From Scenedesmus sp. ARA3 (Eukaryota > Chlorophyta > Chlorophyceae > Sphaeropleales > Scenedesmaceae), in the NCBI GenBank assembly GCA_004335835.1, contig RWJK01001243.1, positions 128,969 to 192,968 of the forward strand: a stretch of 64,000 bases of DNA, read 5' to 3'. Each line of letters begins with the position of its first letter. The first letter of the stretch is position 1. Of this stretch, positions 23,518-34,400 are shown one piece after another. The translations under genes were made by a program, and so were the position numbers. Under the pieces are notes generated by a model. It saw nothing but the letters and a program-made list of their open reading frames with translations, was not told the origin of the DNA and searched no databases.

Positions 23518-24994
23518 TGGCACCACAGGGCACAACACTGCAGGATGCCATCCACCTGGACTTGGTGAGCAAAAGCAGCTTGTCGAACTAGCAGCAGTTG
23601 TTTGTGCTGCTAGCAGTGCTGATCCTGTCACCTGTCTTTTATGTGCAGTAGCAACCTCAAGTGTTATGCTTGAAGTTGCTTCTCAGGCATGCTTGGTGAA
23701 GCAGGCGCTGCGGGCAAAGTAACATTACTGGTCATCATGATGAAGTCACACCAAACAGTGTGTCGGCGTCCTGTACGTTGTTGTAAGCCTTTGCATGTTT
23801 CAAATGCAGCAGGGCAAGGGTTGCTGTGCTTCTGCAAGTCAATGCAGTGAGCAGCTTCCCAATCATACTGACATGCATCGCGCTGGGAAGACAAACCTGG
23901 GATCGAACCCTTGATCATGCCGCCGTGCTTTTATCCGATGGCAGGCACACTGCACCACCTCCAAGGGCGCAGTCGCCACACCTGGTGGCAGTTGAAGCTG
24001 CAGTGCTGCTCTTTCCTGTGGTGTGACGCAGCAGTCTGAGGCTGCAGCTGGGCAAGTTGACCTCGCGGCGGACATCTTTTCCCGGGCTCTTCAACTGCGC
24101 AATGTTCTCAGCCCTCACCAGCATCACCTCGTTCCATCCTCTTTTCAGCATCGGGCCTCCTCATCCCCTGAGCAGTACTACTGTAGTACAACTTTCGACA
24201 ACACCACAGCCTGCACTAGTTCAGGGCCAACTTGCGCAAATCTCAGTCTGTTTTCGGCAGCTCTTGGAGCGCACTGTCAGCTGATGTTGCAGCACGGCTG
24301 CATTGCGCCCCTTCTGTTCTTACGTAGCTGCCACATGCGCTATGCTGGTTGGGGACCATGTCTGTTAGCGTGTTGTGTGTTGCAGTACCACTGGGCCATG
24401 GAGTGCTGGAGTTGTACAGAGTTGTACAAAGTGGCATGCACACTCGAGCATGAGCGATAGTTATGGCAGATCTATATGTCATGCACTTCAAGTTGACAGC
24501 AGTTTCAGCGCAGGTTTTCACTGAAAGAGGGGATTAGACCAGCTCTGTGAAGCGTGCTGGGTTTTGTGCAGCTGCTGCAGCAGCTGTGGCGTTGGCTTCA
24601 TGCTTGTGCTGTGGTGCCATGTTTTAGGCGGGTCCCCACAGCTGTGTCAAAGGCTGGCAGGTGCCCATCTGCATGTGCATGGCAGCAGCAGAGGTGAACA
24701 AATCAGAGATCAGGCCAATGTGGCAGGCATGATTGTTGCCGCGTGTGTTTAATATAGGCATGGGTGTGATGATGTTGCAGGCGGTTGACGCAGCTGCGGG
24801 TGATGCCCATGTGTGGTGGTATAAACTCAAACTACAGGAGTGGTTTAGTGTGGTCAGCCAATGGTTGATTTAGCTGCAGGATGTTGATTACAGAGGCCAG
24901 CTGCTGCAAATGTTTTTTTTTATCAGCTCAGATGTGAGTCACAGGAGGCTGCAGTAGAAGTTGCTGCTACCAAAGTAGTGACTGCTGCATTGTG

Positions 24995-25165
24995 GTATGA
25001 TAACATTGGCAGGCTGTTGAGGAAGCAATGTGCAGCCACGGCTCCTCTACACAAATGGTTTCGTTGTACAGAGGTTGGTGTGCATGCAAAAAGCCACATC
25101 AACTGCACAGTCTATGTGCAGCTGCGCATCCCGCAGGTTGCAGGATGCTGGCCTTTTGAAGGCAG
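24995..25165 (+). repeat. Dispersed repeat, copy 2
   Basis: See copy 1 at 20530-20710 on the opposite strand. Corresponding reading frames give similar stretches (MWLFACTPTSVQ and MWLFSCTPTSAQ), showing base-level similarity rather than a real protein. Confidence 0.65.
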
Positions 25166-25331
25166 GTCCAGCTTGCTTTGTGTGCATTGCACGGCGCATG
25201 ATTATTCGTTGCAGCGCACCCTTAGGGCTTAGCATGCCATATGCTGATGTCATATGTCGTCAACGCGGGCGTGTGAGCTAGTGTAAAGCACTGCGCGCAC
25301 GTTTTCTGCAATACCGCACCGTTGCTCAACG

Positions 25332-25365
25332 TACTACGTAGTATGTGATCATACTATATAGTATG
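25332..25365. repeat. Paired perfect palindromes
   Basis: TACTACGTAGTA (25332-25343) and CATACTATATAGTATG (25350-25365), with AGTATGTGATCA repeated directly after each centre. Confidence 0.9.
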
Positions 25366-26091
25366 TGATCAAACGCCTGTATTCTGCAGTCAGCCGGCTT
25401 AATGCTGCATGTTGTGTTGTCTTTTGCATGTCCTGCAGCTCAGCCTGAGCTGCAGGCTGCAGCAGCTGTGTGCTCGTGAAGTTGCCACCACACAATACGC
25501 TGATACAGTGCCACAGTAGGCATTTATACAGGCACTTCTAAGAAGTACTGGCCGCCACCTTGCGGCAACCTGTATCACACAGGGACCACCAGTGGTGTGC
25601 ATGCCATGGCAGCTGTGCTTCTCATTCGTCCGGGCACACACTCTCTCTGCCTGGTAAAAAAAATATTAATGCTATAAACAACAAAGTGTGCGCTCGGGAA
25701 GCCGCTGCTGGTGTAGGTACCATCTTGTGCATGGCAAGGCATGCAATCTGTTGTCTGCCTGCCTGCCTGCTGACCAGTACAACTGTACCTGGTTGCACTG
25801 ACAAGGGCAAGGTTGCAGATCAATATACATCCACAAATTTAAAGCCGTAGTGATCCACAGTTGTTGCTGTTAGGTCATTCAGAGGTCGTTCAGAGCGATA
25901 AACACTTGTTACTTTCGCACTACAGTGATGTTCAAAGCCAGTCCTGCACCAAACACACCTCAGGTGCTTTTGTTAAACGAGCTGTAAGCTTTGCGATAGG
26001 TCTCAGCCGCGGTTGCATTGTACAGGACGGAGGCGGCCAAGGCCTTTGGGACCAGCATAGATCGCTGCAGCTTTCACAAAACATAGTCAAA

Positions 26092-28133
26092 ATGTCGATA
26101 CATCAAGATAGTCGCATGTATGAGGCAAAGTATCCGGAGGTGGACGACGTGGTCATGGTGCAGGTGAGAGGGTGCAGCTGCTGCTCCTGCAATCGTTTGC
26201 AGCAGTTGGCCATGCATCTCCGTGATCTAATGCAGCAGTTCAAGCAAAAGTATTATATGAAACAAATGCCTGCCCTAGGATGTTTTAGTGCCTGCAGGAA
26301 ACCCAACAGCAGCAGGCGCGCAGGCCACTGCGCTGCGCACTCACATCTGCTGCGCTGCTGCCACTGCTGCAATGCCTGAACAGGTCAAGTCCATAGCAGA
26401 GATGGGTGCTTACGTATCGCTGCTGGAGTACAACGGCATTGAGGGCATGATCCTGCTCTCTGAGCTGTCACGGCGGCGCATCAGGTCCATCACAAAGCTC
26501 ATCAAAGTGAGCAGCGCTGCATAAGCATGCATCTTGGCATGATGGTGTTCATGATGAGGCAATGCAGCAGCATCTGCAGCAGTAGAGCTGTAGGTGCTGC
26601 AGCTGGGCAAATAGTGTGCGCACGAGCAGCTGCAGCTGCAAGAGCAGTGCGTCAACAGCAGTGCCTGCTGTGTTCCAGCCTCCTCAGCAGCAACAGCAGC
26701 AGAACGATAATCTTTAGGCTGGATGAATAGCAAAATACGGGAAACAGTGCAGCTGTATTGCAGTCATGTTGGCTGCATATCAGCCTGATCACCAGCAGCA
26801 AGCACACTGGGGGCCAACTCGTAGAGGATGACCATGATATGTATGCTGTGGACCACTCTTGCTGCAGCAGCAGCAGCAGTTGTAGCAGATTGTGCAGGTC
26901 ATGCATCAGTGCTGCACCCGCAGTTGGCTGCACACCCACTTCACTCAGCAGCCGTTTCAAAGGCTGCGCCACTGGCAGTAGCAGCCTTGACCATTAGACG
27001 TCCCTGCAGCTGCAGCAGCCTGTGAAGCACCCGGCTGCCGCATGCTTGTCAGCAACATCATCAGCAGCTGCATCATTCAGTAGCGTGTGGTGTGCTCGTC
27101 AAGCTTGCCGCAAACATGCTGCTCTCTGCTTAACAGTGATCGTCTGGAGCTCACGTGTATGCTGCATCTGCATCTGCTGCTGCGGCTGCTGGCGTGTTCA
27201 GGTTGGCCGGCAAGAGCCTGTGATGGTGCTGCGTGTGGACAAGGACAAGGGATACATCGACCTCTCAAAAAGGTGCGCAGCAGCAACAGCATCTGCGGTG
27301 GTGGCAGCAGCGGCTGCGGCAGCAGCAACGGCTGCACCAGCAGTGGCGACGGCAGGGGCAGCAGCGGGGGATTGCAGCACTGCAGCAGCGGCGGCAGCGG
27401 TGACACAGGACATGGCGGCGGCAGCAGCAACAGCACGGCAGTATGGCAGGTGTTGTGGTGTGGCAGCTGCGTTCAGCAACAGCAGAAGGCATGGCTGCAG
27501 CTGTAGCCAGCCTACTGGTATACTGGAGCAAAGGCACCACGCAACCTGCGGGGTGACTTAGCTGGCAACTGGCAGCACAGGAGTGCCAGGGCGGTCATTG
27601 ACATGCTGATGTGTAGCATTTTGTGGACCTGCATTGGTTCATCATGTTGCGTCAGTTGGTCGCCTGTGTTGCATCATTTTTGATTGTGGTTTGATGGTTC
27701 TTGCACCTGCAGGCGCGTGTCACCCGAGGACATCCAGCAGTGTGAGGACCGCTTCAACAAGAGCAAGATGGTGCACTCCATCATGCGGCACGTGGCGGAG
27801 ACAACCGGGGAGAACCTAGAGGTAGGGTTTGCAGACGGGTTTTGCATAGTTCTTTGCGTGGCAGCTGCGGCATCATGGAAGCAAACAGGACGCCATCAGG
27901 AGAAGGGCAAGGCCAGCTCAATTGTTGAATGCTATGTTTGAGCAGCAGCAGCAGCAGCGGTAGCAGTTGTTCTGGCAGGTGCAACCAGTAGTAGCATAAT
28001 CACCTGGTGTCATCAAGCTTAACACCAGCACTGACCGTGCTTGCAGTCACATGCAGCTGCTACAATCAACAACCCGAACGAACCAGAACCAGGAGGCCAC
28101 GCATTGGCATCTGCCGACTGTGCTGCTGCTGCC

Positions 28134-28166
<33 letters not shown>

Positions 28167-28783
28167 TCTGCTGCTGCTGCTGCTGCATATCTCGCGCCCA
28201 ACATCATCATCTTCACGGCCACAGGACCTGTACAAGCAGATTGTGTGGCCGCTGTACAAGCTGTACGGGCATGCCTTTGATGCTTTCAAGCTCATGCTGC
28301 TGCGGCTGCATCCTCAGTTACATGACTCCTGTGTTTCTTGTTTTACTGTGCATATGCAGGACCTGTACAAGCAGATCGCGTGGCCGCTGTACAAGCTGTA
28401 CGGGCACGCCTTTGAGGCCTTCAAGCTGATGGTGGCAGATGACGGCGCGGCGCTTGTGAAGCGGCTCGAAGAGGAGCGGGGGCCGCTGACGGTGCTCACA
28501 CCAGAGGTGCGCTGGCGCTGGCCCTGCTGCTGCCATGCTGGGGTTATAGAAGGGGTTTTGTTGATTTATTTGTTGTAGATCTAATTTGTCATCAACATGT
28601 GGCAACTGGTAGCAGCCCTGTGATCAGGGGTTTAGGAAACTACCTAAGCCGCACCCAGCCGCACCCAGCCTGCTCAGGTTTGGGTCTGCTCTGGTGTTCA
28701 GCATGATAGATGGCGCGGCGCTTGTGAAGCGGCTGGAGGAGGAGCGGGGGCCGCTGACGGTGCTCACGCCAGAGGTGCGCTGG

Positions 28784-28822
<39 letters not shown>

Positions 28823-30474
28823 GGCTGCGGCTGCGGCTGTGGCTGCGACGGTTTGTGGAGGAGGGCCGTATTCAATCAGAACCATGCTGGAGAAGAACCT
28901 GCTGATGAGTGCAGCAGCCTGGTGATCAGGCATGTGGCCGCTGGCAGGAGCCACGCGTAGCCTGCTCAGCTGTCAGCACAGCTCAATCAGCGCTGAATCT
29001 GACATTGTAACACCGCCGCATCCATACAGGTGCACGAGGCGCTGCTGAAGAACATCACATAACACCGGCGCATCCAAACTGACAGTGTAACACCGCCGCA
29101 TCCATGCAGGTGCACGAGGCGCTGCTGAAGAACATCAAGCGCCGCATGACGCCGCAGCCGGTCAAGATCCGTGCCGACGTGGAGCTCACCTGCTTCGCGT
29201 ATGACGGCGTGGAGCGCATCCGCGACGCGATGCGCGCCGCGCAGGCCTGCAGCAGCGAGGAGTGCCCCGTGCGCATGAAGCTGGTGGCGCCGCCGCTGTA
29301 CGTGCTCACCACAGCAACGCTGGACAAGGCCAAGGGCGTGGAGGTGCGTGTGTCTGTTTGCAGATTTGTGCGCAGCTCTTGCACGTACTTTGTGGGGTGC
29401 TGTTATATTCACCACATCCAGCAAGGTGCTGGCGTGTTGGTTTCAGCAGCCGGAGGACTTGGCATTGGCGCAGCTGTGGATGGGTTGTGCATGTCTGTGT
29501 ATAGAGGAGTGTCCCGTGCGCATGAAGCTGGTGGCGCCGCCGCTGTACGTGCTCACGACTGCCACGCTGGACAAGGCCAAGGGCGTGGAGGTATGTGTGG
29601 CTGTAGTGTTGTGCCGGGGGTTGTGGTGTGTATGGCTGCAGCAACATGCGCATGAAGCTGGTGGGGCCGCCTTGTATGTGCTCACCACAGCCACGCTGGA
29701 CAAGGCCAAGGGCGTGGAGGTGCGGCGCGTGTGTCTTGTTTGTTATGTCGTTCTTTATCTCACAGTGGAAGTTTTCCTGTTGGGTAAAGTTGCTGTTAAC
29801 ATGGAGTTTCCAGAGTTGCTGTCTGCAACTCACAGGAAGGCATCTGCTTTTGATGTTGTTCCCACATAAGCCTGCAGCAGCTGATATCTGTCTCACATCT
29901 GGCGCCTGCTATGGATCATGCGTGCTGCCGCAGGTGCTGTTTTCTCAGCTGAAACTTTAAAACTGCGATTGCTTGCTGCCGCAGGTGCTGAACGCTGCGT
30001 GCGAGGCGTGCCAGAAGAGCATAGAGGGCGCCAAGGGCAAGATGGCGGTCAAGGAGGCGGCGCGCGCAGTCAGCGAGCGTGATGACCGGCTGCTGGCTGA
30101 GAAGATGGAGGCGCTGGAGGCAGCCAACAGGGAGGTGCGTGGCTGGTTGTTTGCAAGGGTTGGCAGAGCAGCGTAGAGGAATGTAGGTGCTTGTGAATCA
30201 GGGGCAATGAGTGTGCTCTGTAGCACATGGCTTGTGAAGGACATTTTACTGTGAGTTCGGAAGTGCTGCAGTAGTAGTGCTGTGTCTGCATCGAACACAG
30301 GTAGGGCGGCATCCTGCGCTCGACAGATTAGCTGCTGACGGCTGCTCTTGTGCTGCTGCTGCTGCTGCTGCTGCGTGTGTGCAGGTTGACGGCGACATTG
30401 ACAGCGATGACGAGGAGGAGGACACCGGCATGGGTGACATCAACGTGGATGCGCCTCTCACCATGGAGGTGTAA
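26092..30474 (+). CDS. EIF2S1: Translation initiation factor eIF2 subunit alpha
   Basis: Part of the eIF2 GTPase complex that brings initiator Met-tRNA to the 40S ribosome; its phosphorylation shuts down translation. Exons 26092-26163, 26384-26506, 27202-27272, 27713-27821, 28360-28506, 29110-29343, 29985-30134 and 30385-30474 give 331 residues, close to the usual ~315. The N-terminal S1 domain starts [16 protein letters not shown]. The regulatory loop [15 protein letters not shown] contains the conserved phospho-serine (residue 53 here, Ser51 in human numbering). The helical domain includes [20 protein letters not shown] and [20 protein letters not shown]. The C-terminal domain has [20 protein letters not shown] and [17 protein letters not shown], and the protein ends in the acidic tail [17 protein letters not shown]. 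Exons 28360-28506 and 29110-29343 are flanked by five partial copies of their edges. TGTAA lies at 30971-30975. Confidence 0.97.
28225..28306 (+). repeat. In-frame copy of eIF2-alpha exon start
   Basis: The copy's CAG acceptor is followed by [20 protein letters not shown], against [20 protein letters not shown] in the real exon at 28360. The 135 bases between the two acceptors are open and in frame (45 codons). Confidence 0.93.
28707..28774 (+). repeat. Copy of eIF2-alpha exon end with donor
   Basis: Repeats the last 65 or so bases of exon 28360-28506 ([20 protein letters not shown]) plus donor GTGCGC, then runs into a CTG tract at 28787-28820. Confidence 0.92.
29030..29056 (+). repeat. Copy of eIF2-alpha exon start 29110
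   Basis: Acceptor CAG then VHEALLKNI, 80 bases before the real exon. The preceding ACACCGCCGCATCCA is also repeated. Confidence 0.88.
29504..29719 (+). repeat. Two copies of eIF2-alpha exon end with donors
   Basis: 29504-29590 ([20 protein letters not shown] onward, donor GTATGT) and 29646-29719 (one base shorter inside, donor GTGCGG) copy the end of exon 29110-29343 (donor GTGCGT). Confidence 0.92.
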
Positions 30475-31496
30475 GCAGCAGCAGCAGCAAAGCAGCAGCA
30501 GCAGCACTGCAAGCTGCAGCCATCTGCTGCCCCTCAGCAGGTGGCGCAGTACAGCTGCAGCAATTGGACCGTTGCTGCAGCCCGGTGGCTGCTGTTCCTG
30601 CAAGCAGCAGCAGCGGCAGCAGCAAAGGCGGACTGTGGCTGGGCGCATCAGGATCCTGCAGTTGCAGCATGTGCAGCTATTGCTGGTGGTCTATTGTGTT
30701 CCCTTTCGCTTGTACGGTTTGTGGTACCAGCAGTTGAATGGTCCGGGCGTGGGTTGCAGGCAGGCTAGGGTGTAGATAGGGGTAAGCCTCACTGTCGGAC
30801 AGGTGGCTGGTTGCCATCTGTGTATCAGTTTTGCAAGTGGCGGTACAGCCGCTGCATGCAAGGTGTTGTCGTTGTTTTGGTGGCATTGGCCTCACTTGTG
30901 TGTCATGCGCACTTGCACTGGGCATGGTCCTCCTTAGCTTTGGTGCAAGGCAAGGATGTGTCGGTCATTATGTAACTGTGTCGCCATGGTATACAGTGAG
31001 TACTCAATCTGCTGCATTATGCTTGCAATGATTGACCTGCATGCACGTTATAACCCCTTTGTTACAGTGCGCTGCACACGGAAAAAGCAGGAGTAACTTG
31101 ACACAGTGTGGCTGCAGCAGTGCTTGAAGTGACACTCATAATTCAAATTGTGTCATGTTGTCACTGCACGCCCGAGGCGTGAAAGACGGATCAAATGTTT
31201 GCGAAGGCACTGAACAGTACACGTCATTTCCTAATGTGCAAGTTACGTGCTGCACGACCTGTGACAGTACACGCCAGGGACAGCGTTGAGCACCGTCAAG
31301 CAGAGTCGTGCGAACGTCCGTCCTACATTTCATCAAAACGTTGAGATCATGAAAGTATGTGTGGCTGACCTAATCTTTGCTGCAGCCCACAGCATATCGG
31401 GTACACACAGCACAGCAGCAGTGTGCTGAGAACGCTGTAGTAAGCAAGGCTTGTGAGTTCAGCTTTGGACACCTGTGAGCAGCTCTACTAGTCAGC
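30475..31496. other. Spacer between eIF2-alpha and RecQ
   Basis: CAG-rich 3' leader sequence at 30477-30630, TGTAA at 30971-30975, then an AT-richer stretch (31040-31450) likely to hold the RecQ promoter. No exon recognised. Confidence 0.5.
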
Positions 31497-34400
31497 ATGG
31501 CTCCAGGGGAGGCGTCACAGGCGCAGCAGATGCATCAGATGCTGGGCGTGCTGCAACAGTACTGGGGTTACAACACTTTCAGGTGAGCAGCATCTGGGCG
31601 CCAGCAGTAGACTCATGCAGCACCTCTCGCAGCTGCAGCACTGTTTATTATATAAAGTTTGAAAACTTAGACGGCTGGTTGCGCGGACATGTCGACAGCA
31701 GCCAGCAGTACGAGGTCATGGCAGCGTGTGCTGCGGCAGTTGTTTCCTGCAAGCTTGCGCCTGCTGTGTTTGGCCATAGACTCACTGCCGATGCTTGACT
31801 GGATACACCATCAAACAGGCCGCCGCAAGATCAGGTGATTCTGAACGCTCTGGCCGGCAATGACAGTCTGGTTGTCATGGCCACTGGAGGTGGCAAGAGC
31901 ATCTGCTACCAGGTGCCTCCTCTGGTCACTGGTGAGCAAGTCCGCTGCTGCAGCTGCAGCTGTGTAACCGAATGATGTGCACAGGGTAGCACTTCCAGTC
32001 CATCAAGCAAAAGCAAGCAGAAGCAGTGCTGTGTTCCGCATGTGTGAATCAAAGGACGTGCACTGCACCTAGCAGCCCTGGCAGAGCTGGCATGGCCAGC
32101 AACAACATCTACACGACGACTCTCGCTTGAACCACATAGAAGCAGCTGAAGTATATCATAGCAGCAGCTTTTGTAAGAGTAGCAATCAGCTGCAATGGCG
32201 CATGCCTGAGCTGCAGCCAGCCATGAGCTGGTTGCATGCAGCAGCTGCACAATGCTGTGGGTGCCAGCTGATGGGTCGACACGCCTGCAAGCAACCACAT
32301 GCTTCCGATGCAAGCCTTGCATGCATGCTTGCACTTTTTGGTTTGCTGTGGACAGCTGGGCTGCTGCGCATCAGCGTTGCGTGGAGCAAGGGTGCCTGCC
32401 TGCTTGGGTGTGTGTTGTCCTCCGCCCTGCAGGGCTGCCGTGTGTTGTGGTGTCGCCGCTGATTGCGCTGATGGAGGATGCTTCACAGTGGTTGCCTGCA
32501 GCCATGTACGTGCCTCCTTCCTCAAAAGCATTGCACTGCACTTCGTGATGGGGTAACCGCGCATCACCTTCGCCTAGCGGAACTGTTTGCCTGAGGGCAT
32601 ATGTCTTTGTTTCCTGCAGGGCTGCCGTGTGTGGTGGTGTCGCCGCTGATTGCGCTGATGGAGGACCAGGTGGCAGCGCTGACAGCCAGAGGGGTCAGCG
32701 CAGCATTCCTGGGCAGCGCACAATCCAGCGCAGAGGTGCGTATAGTCTGGGACAGCCTGGGACGTACGATATCTGCAGCATGCAGCGTCCTTGCAGGCAG
32801 CTTTGAGCTGGGTGAAGAAGCTCTCAACCCAGAGCACCGCAACCTCTGCGCTATACACACCACGGTTGTTGCTATTTTCACACAGGTCAAGCGCAAGGCG
32901 TGGGCCGGGGAGTACCAGTTGCTGTACATCACACCTGAGCTGGCCACAGGCAACACAGCGGCGCTGCAGCAGCTGCATGCCACGCGCCGCATCGGGCTCA
33001 TCGCCATTGATGAGGCGCACTGCGTCTCTGAGTGGTGGGTAGCACAAGCGTCACATCAGATAGATGCAGTGCTGCGCTGGCTGTCACTGCTGGTTGTTTG
33101 ACTCATCTTAGCCCGGGTTGGTGGCAAGTTTCTTCAGTCAATACATTGGAAGTTGCGGTGATTGCATGAGTGTCCAAAGTTGCACAGCAAAGCACAGCGT
33201 GACACAGGGAAGCATGCATAGTATACACAACCTGACTCCTGGTCAACATCACCTGTGGCCAAGCGGCAATGGGTCAATCAGCTTCTTGCCAAGCATGTAA
33301 TATGACAGTTTAGGCATGGTAAATGCACAACCGTTCACCTGCAAGCAATGCTGGTCCAGAATTTCCCCTGCCCGAAGGCTCCTGGCGCTCCAAGTGTGCT
33401 GTGTGTGTGCTGCCTGTCCTGCAGGGGCCATGACTTCAGGCCCAGCTATAGGCAGCTGGGCGTGCTGAGGCAGGCCCTGCCTGGCGTGCCCATCATGGCA
33501 GTGACAGCAACAGCAACACAGCGCGTGCAGCAGGTGTGTACAGGTGCCATATGAACGTGATGAGCAGCATGCAGCGGCTGCGGAGGAGGCATCTGGAAGG
33601 CAGCTTGTTGTGTGCATGTGGTTGCGGCGTATTTGTGTGTGTGAGTAGCTTGGGCCCTACCTTTTCCTGCAAGGTTCTGGTATGAAGTGGCAACACATTT
33701 GATGTGCTGTGGACTAGCGACGTGCATGTGTGCAGAGCACTCCTTGCCTTGCCGACTGTGCTGACTGTGCTGGCTGTACTGCTGCGCTGCTGCTGCTTGC
33801 AGGACATCCTCAACCAGCTAGGCATGGGCAGGCCTGGCCAGCCGCAGCTGCGACAACGGGTCATGTCCTTCCAGGGCATGCATTGTATCATAGCATTTTC
33901 TGCATGTTTGACTGTGCTGACTGTGCTGCTGCGCTGCTGCTGCTTGCAGGACATCCTGAACCAGCTAGGCATGGGCAGGCCTGGCCAGCCGCAGCTGCGG
34001 CAGTGGGTCATGTCCTTCCAGCGCACAAACCTGCAGCTGTCAGTCAGCCTCAAGAACGGCACAGCAGCGGCCAACAACCTTGCAGGACTTGTGGCAGATG
34101 CAAAGGCAGCAGAGGCAAGGGGGGTGCGGCTCGAGGCGACGCTGGTGTATGCGCAGACGACAAAAGAGGTGGATGAGTTGGCGGCATACCTGCAGCAGCA
34201 GGGAGTGTCGGCTGTCAAGTGAGTTGGCTGTACAGGCTGGCGCAGCTGCTGTGCAGACTGGGATACTTGGTTTGCAGGGAGTTGGAGTGCCTTGCGGACA
34301 GGCAAAAGTACGCTGCTGTCTGCCAATTTGTCATCGAACAGGCAATTGTGGATACTGCAGCTGTCTTTTGTCATCCAACCACATCACACCACAAAAAGCA

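Larger units (their letters stand above)
23518..26091. other. Long spacer with tRNA-like boxes, dispersed repeat and palindromes
   Basis: After TGTAA (23782-23786) the minus strand at about 23893-23975 carries A-box-like TGGTGCAGTG and B-box-like GGTTCGATCC, but no cloverleaf. A dispersed-repeat copy lies at 24995-25165. Perfect palindromes lie at 25332-25343 (TACTACGTAGTA) and 25350-25365 (CATACTATATAGTATG). The last 200 bases should be the eIF2-alpha promoter and leader. No protein exon was recognised. Confidence 0.5.

Noticed and set aside
23893..23975. Functional tRNA gene
   Set aside because: Boxes are present but acceptor, anticodon and T stems do not pair.
29504..29719. Extra coding exons of eIF2-alpha
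   Set aside because: They repeat residues already encoded at 29110-29343, and inclusion would shift frame and duplicate a conserved strand; treated as decayed copies.
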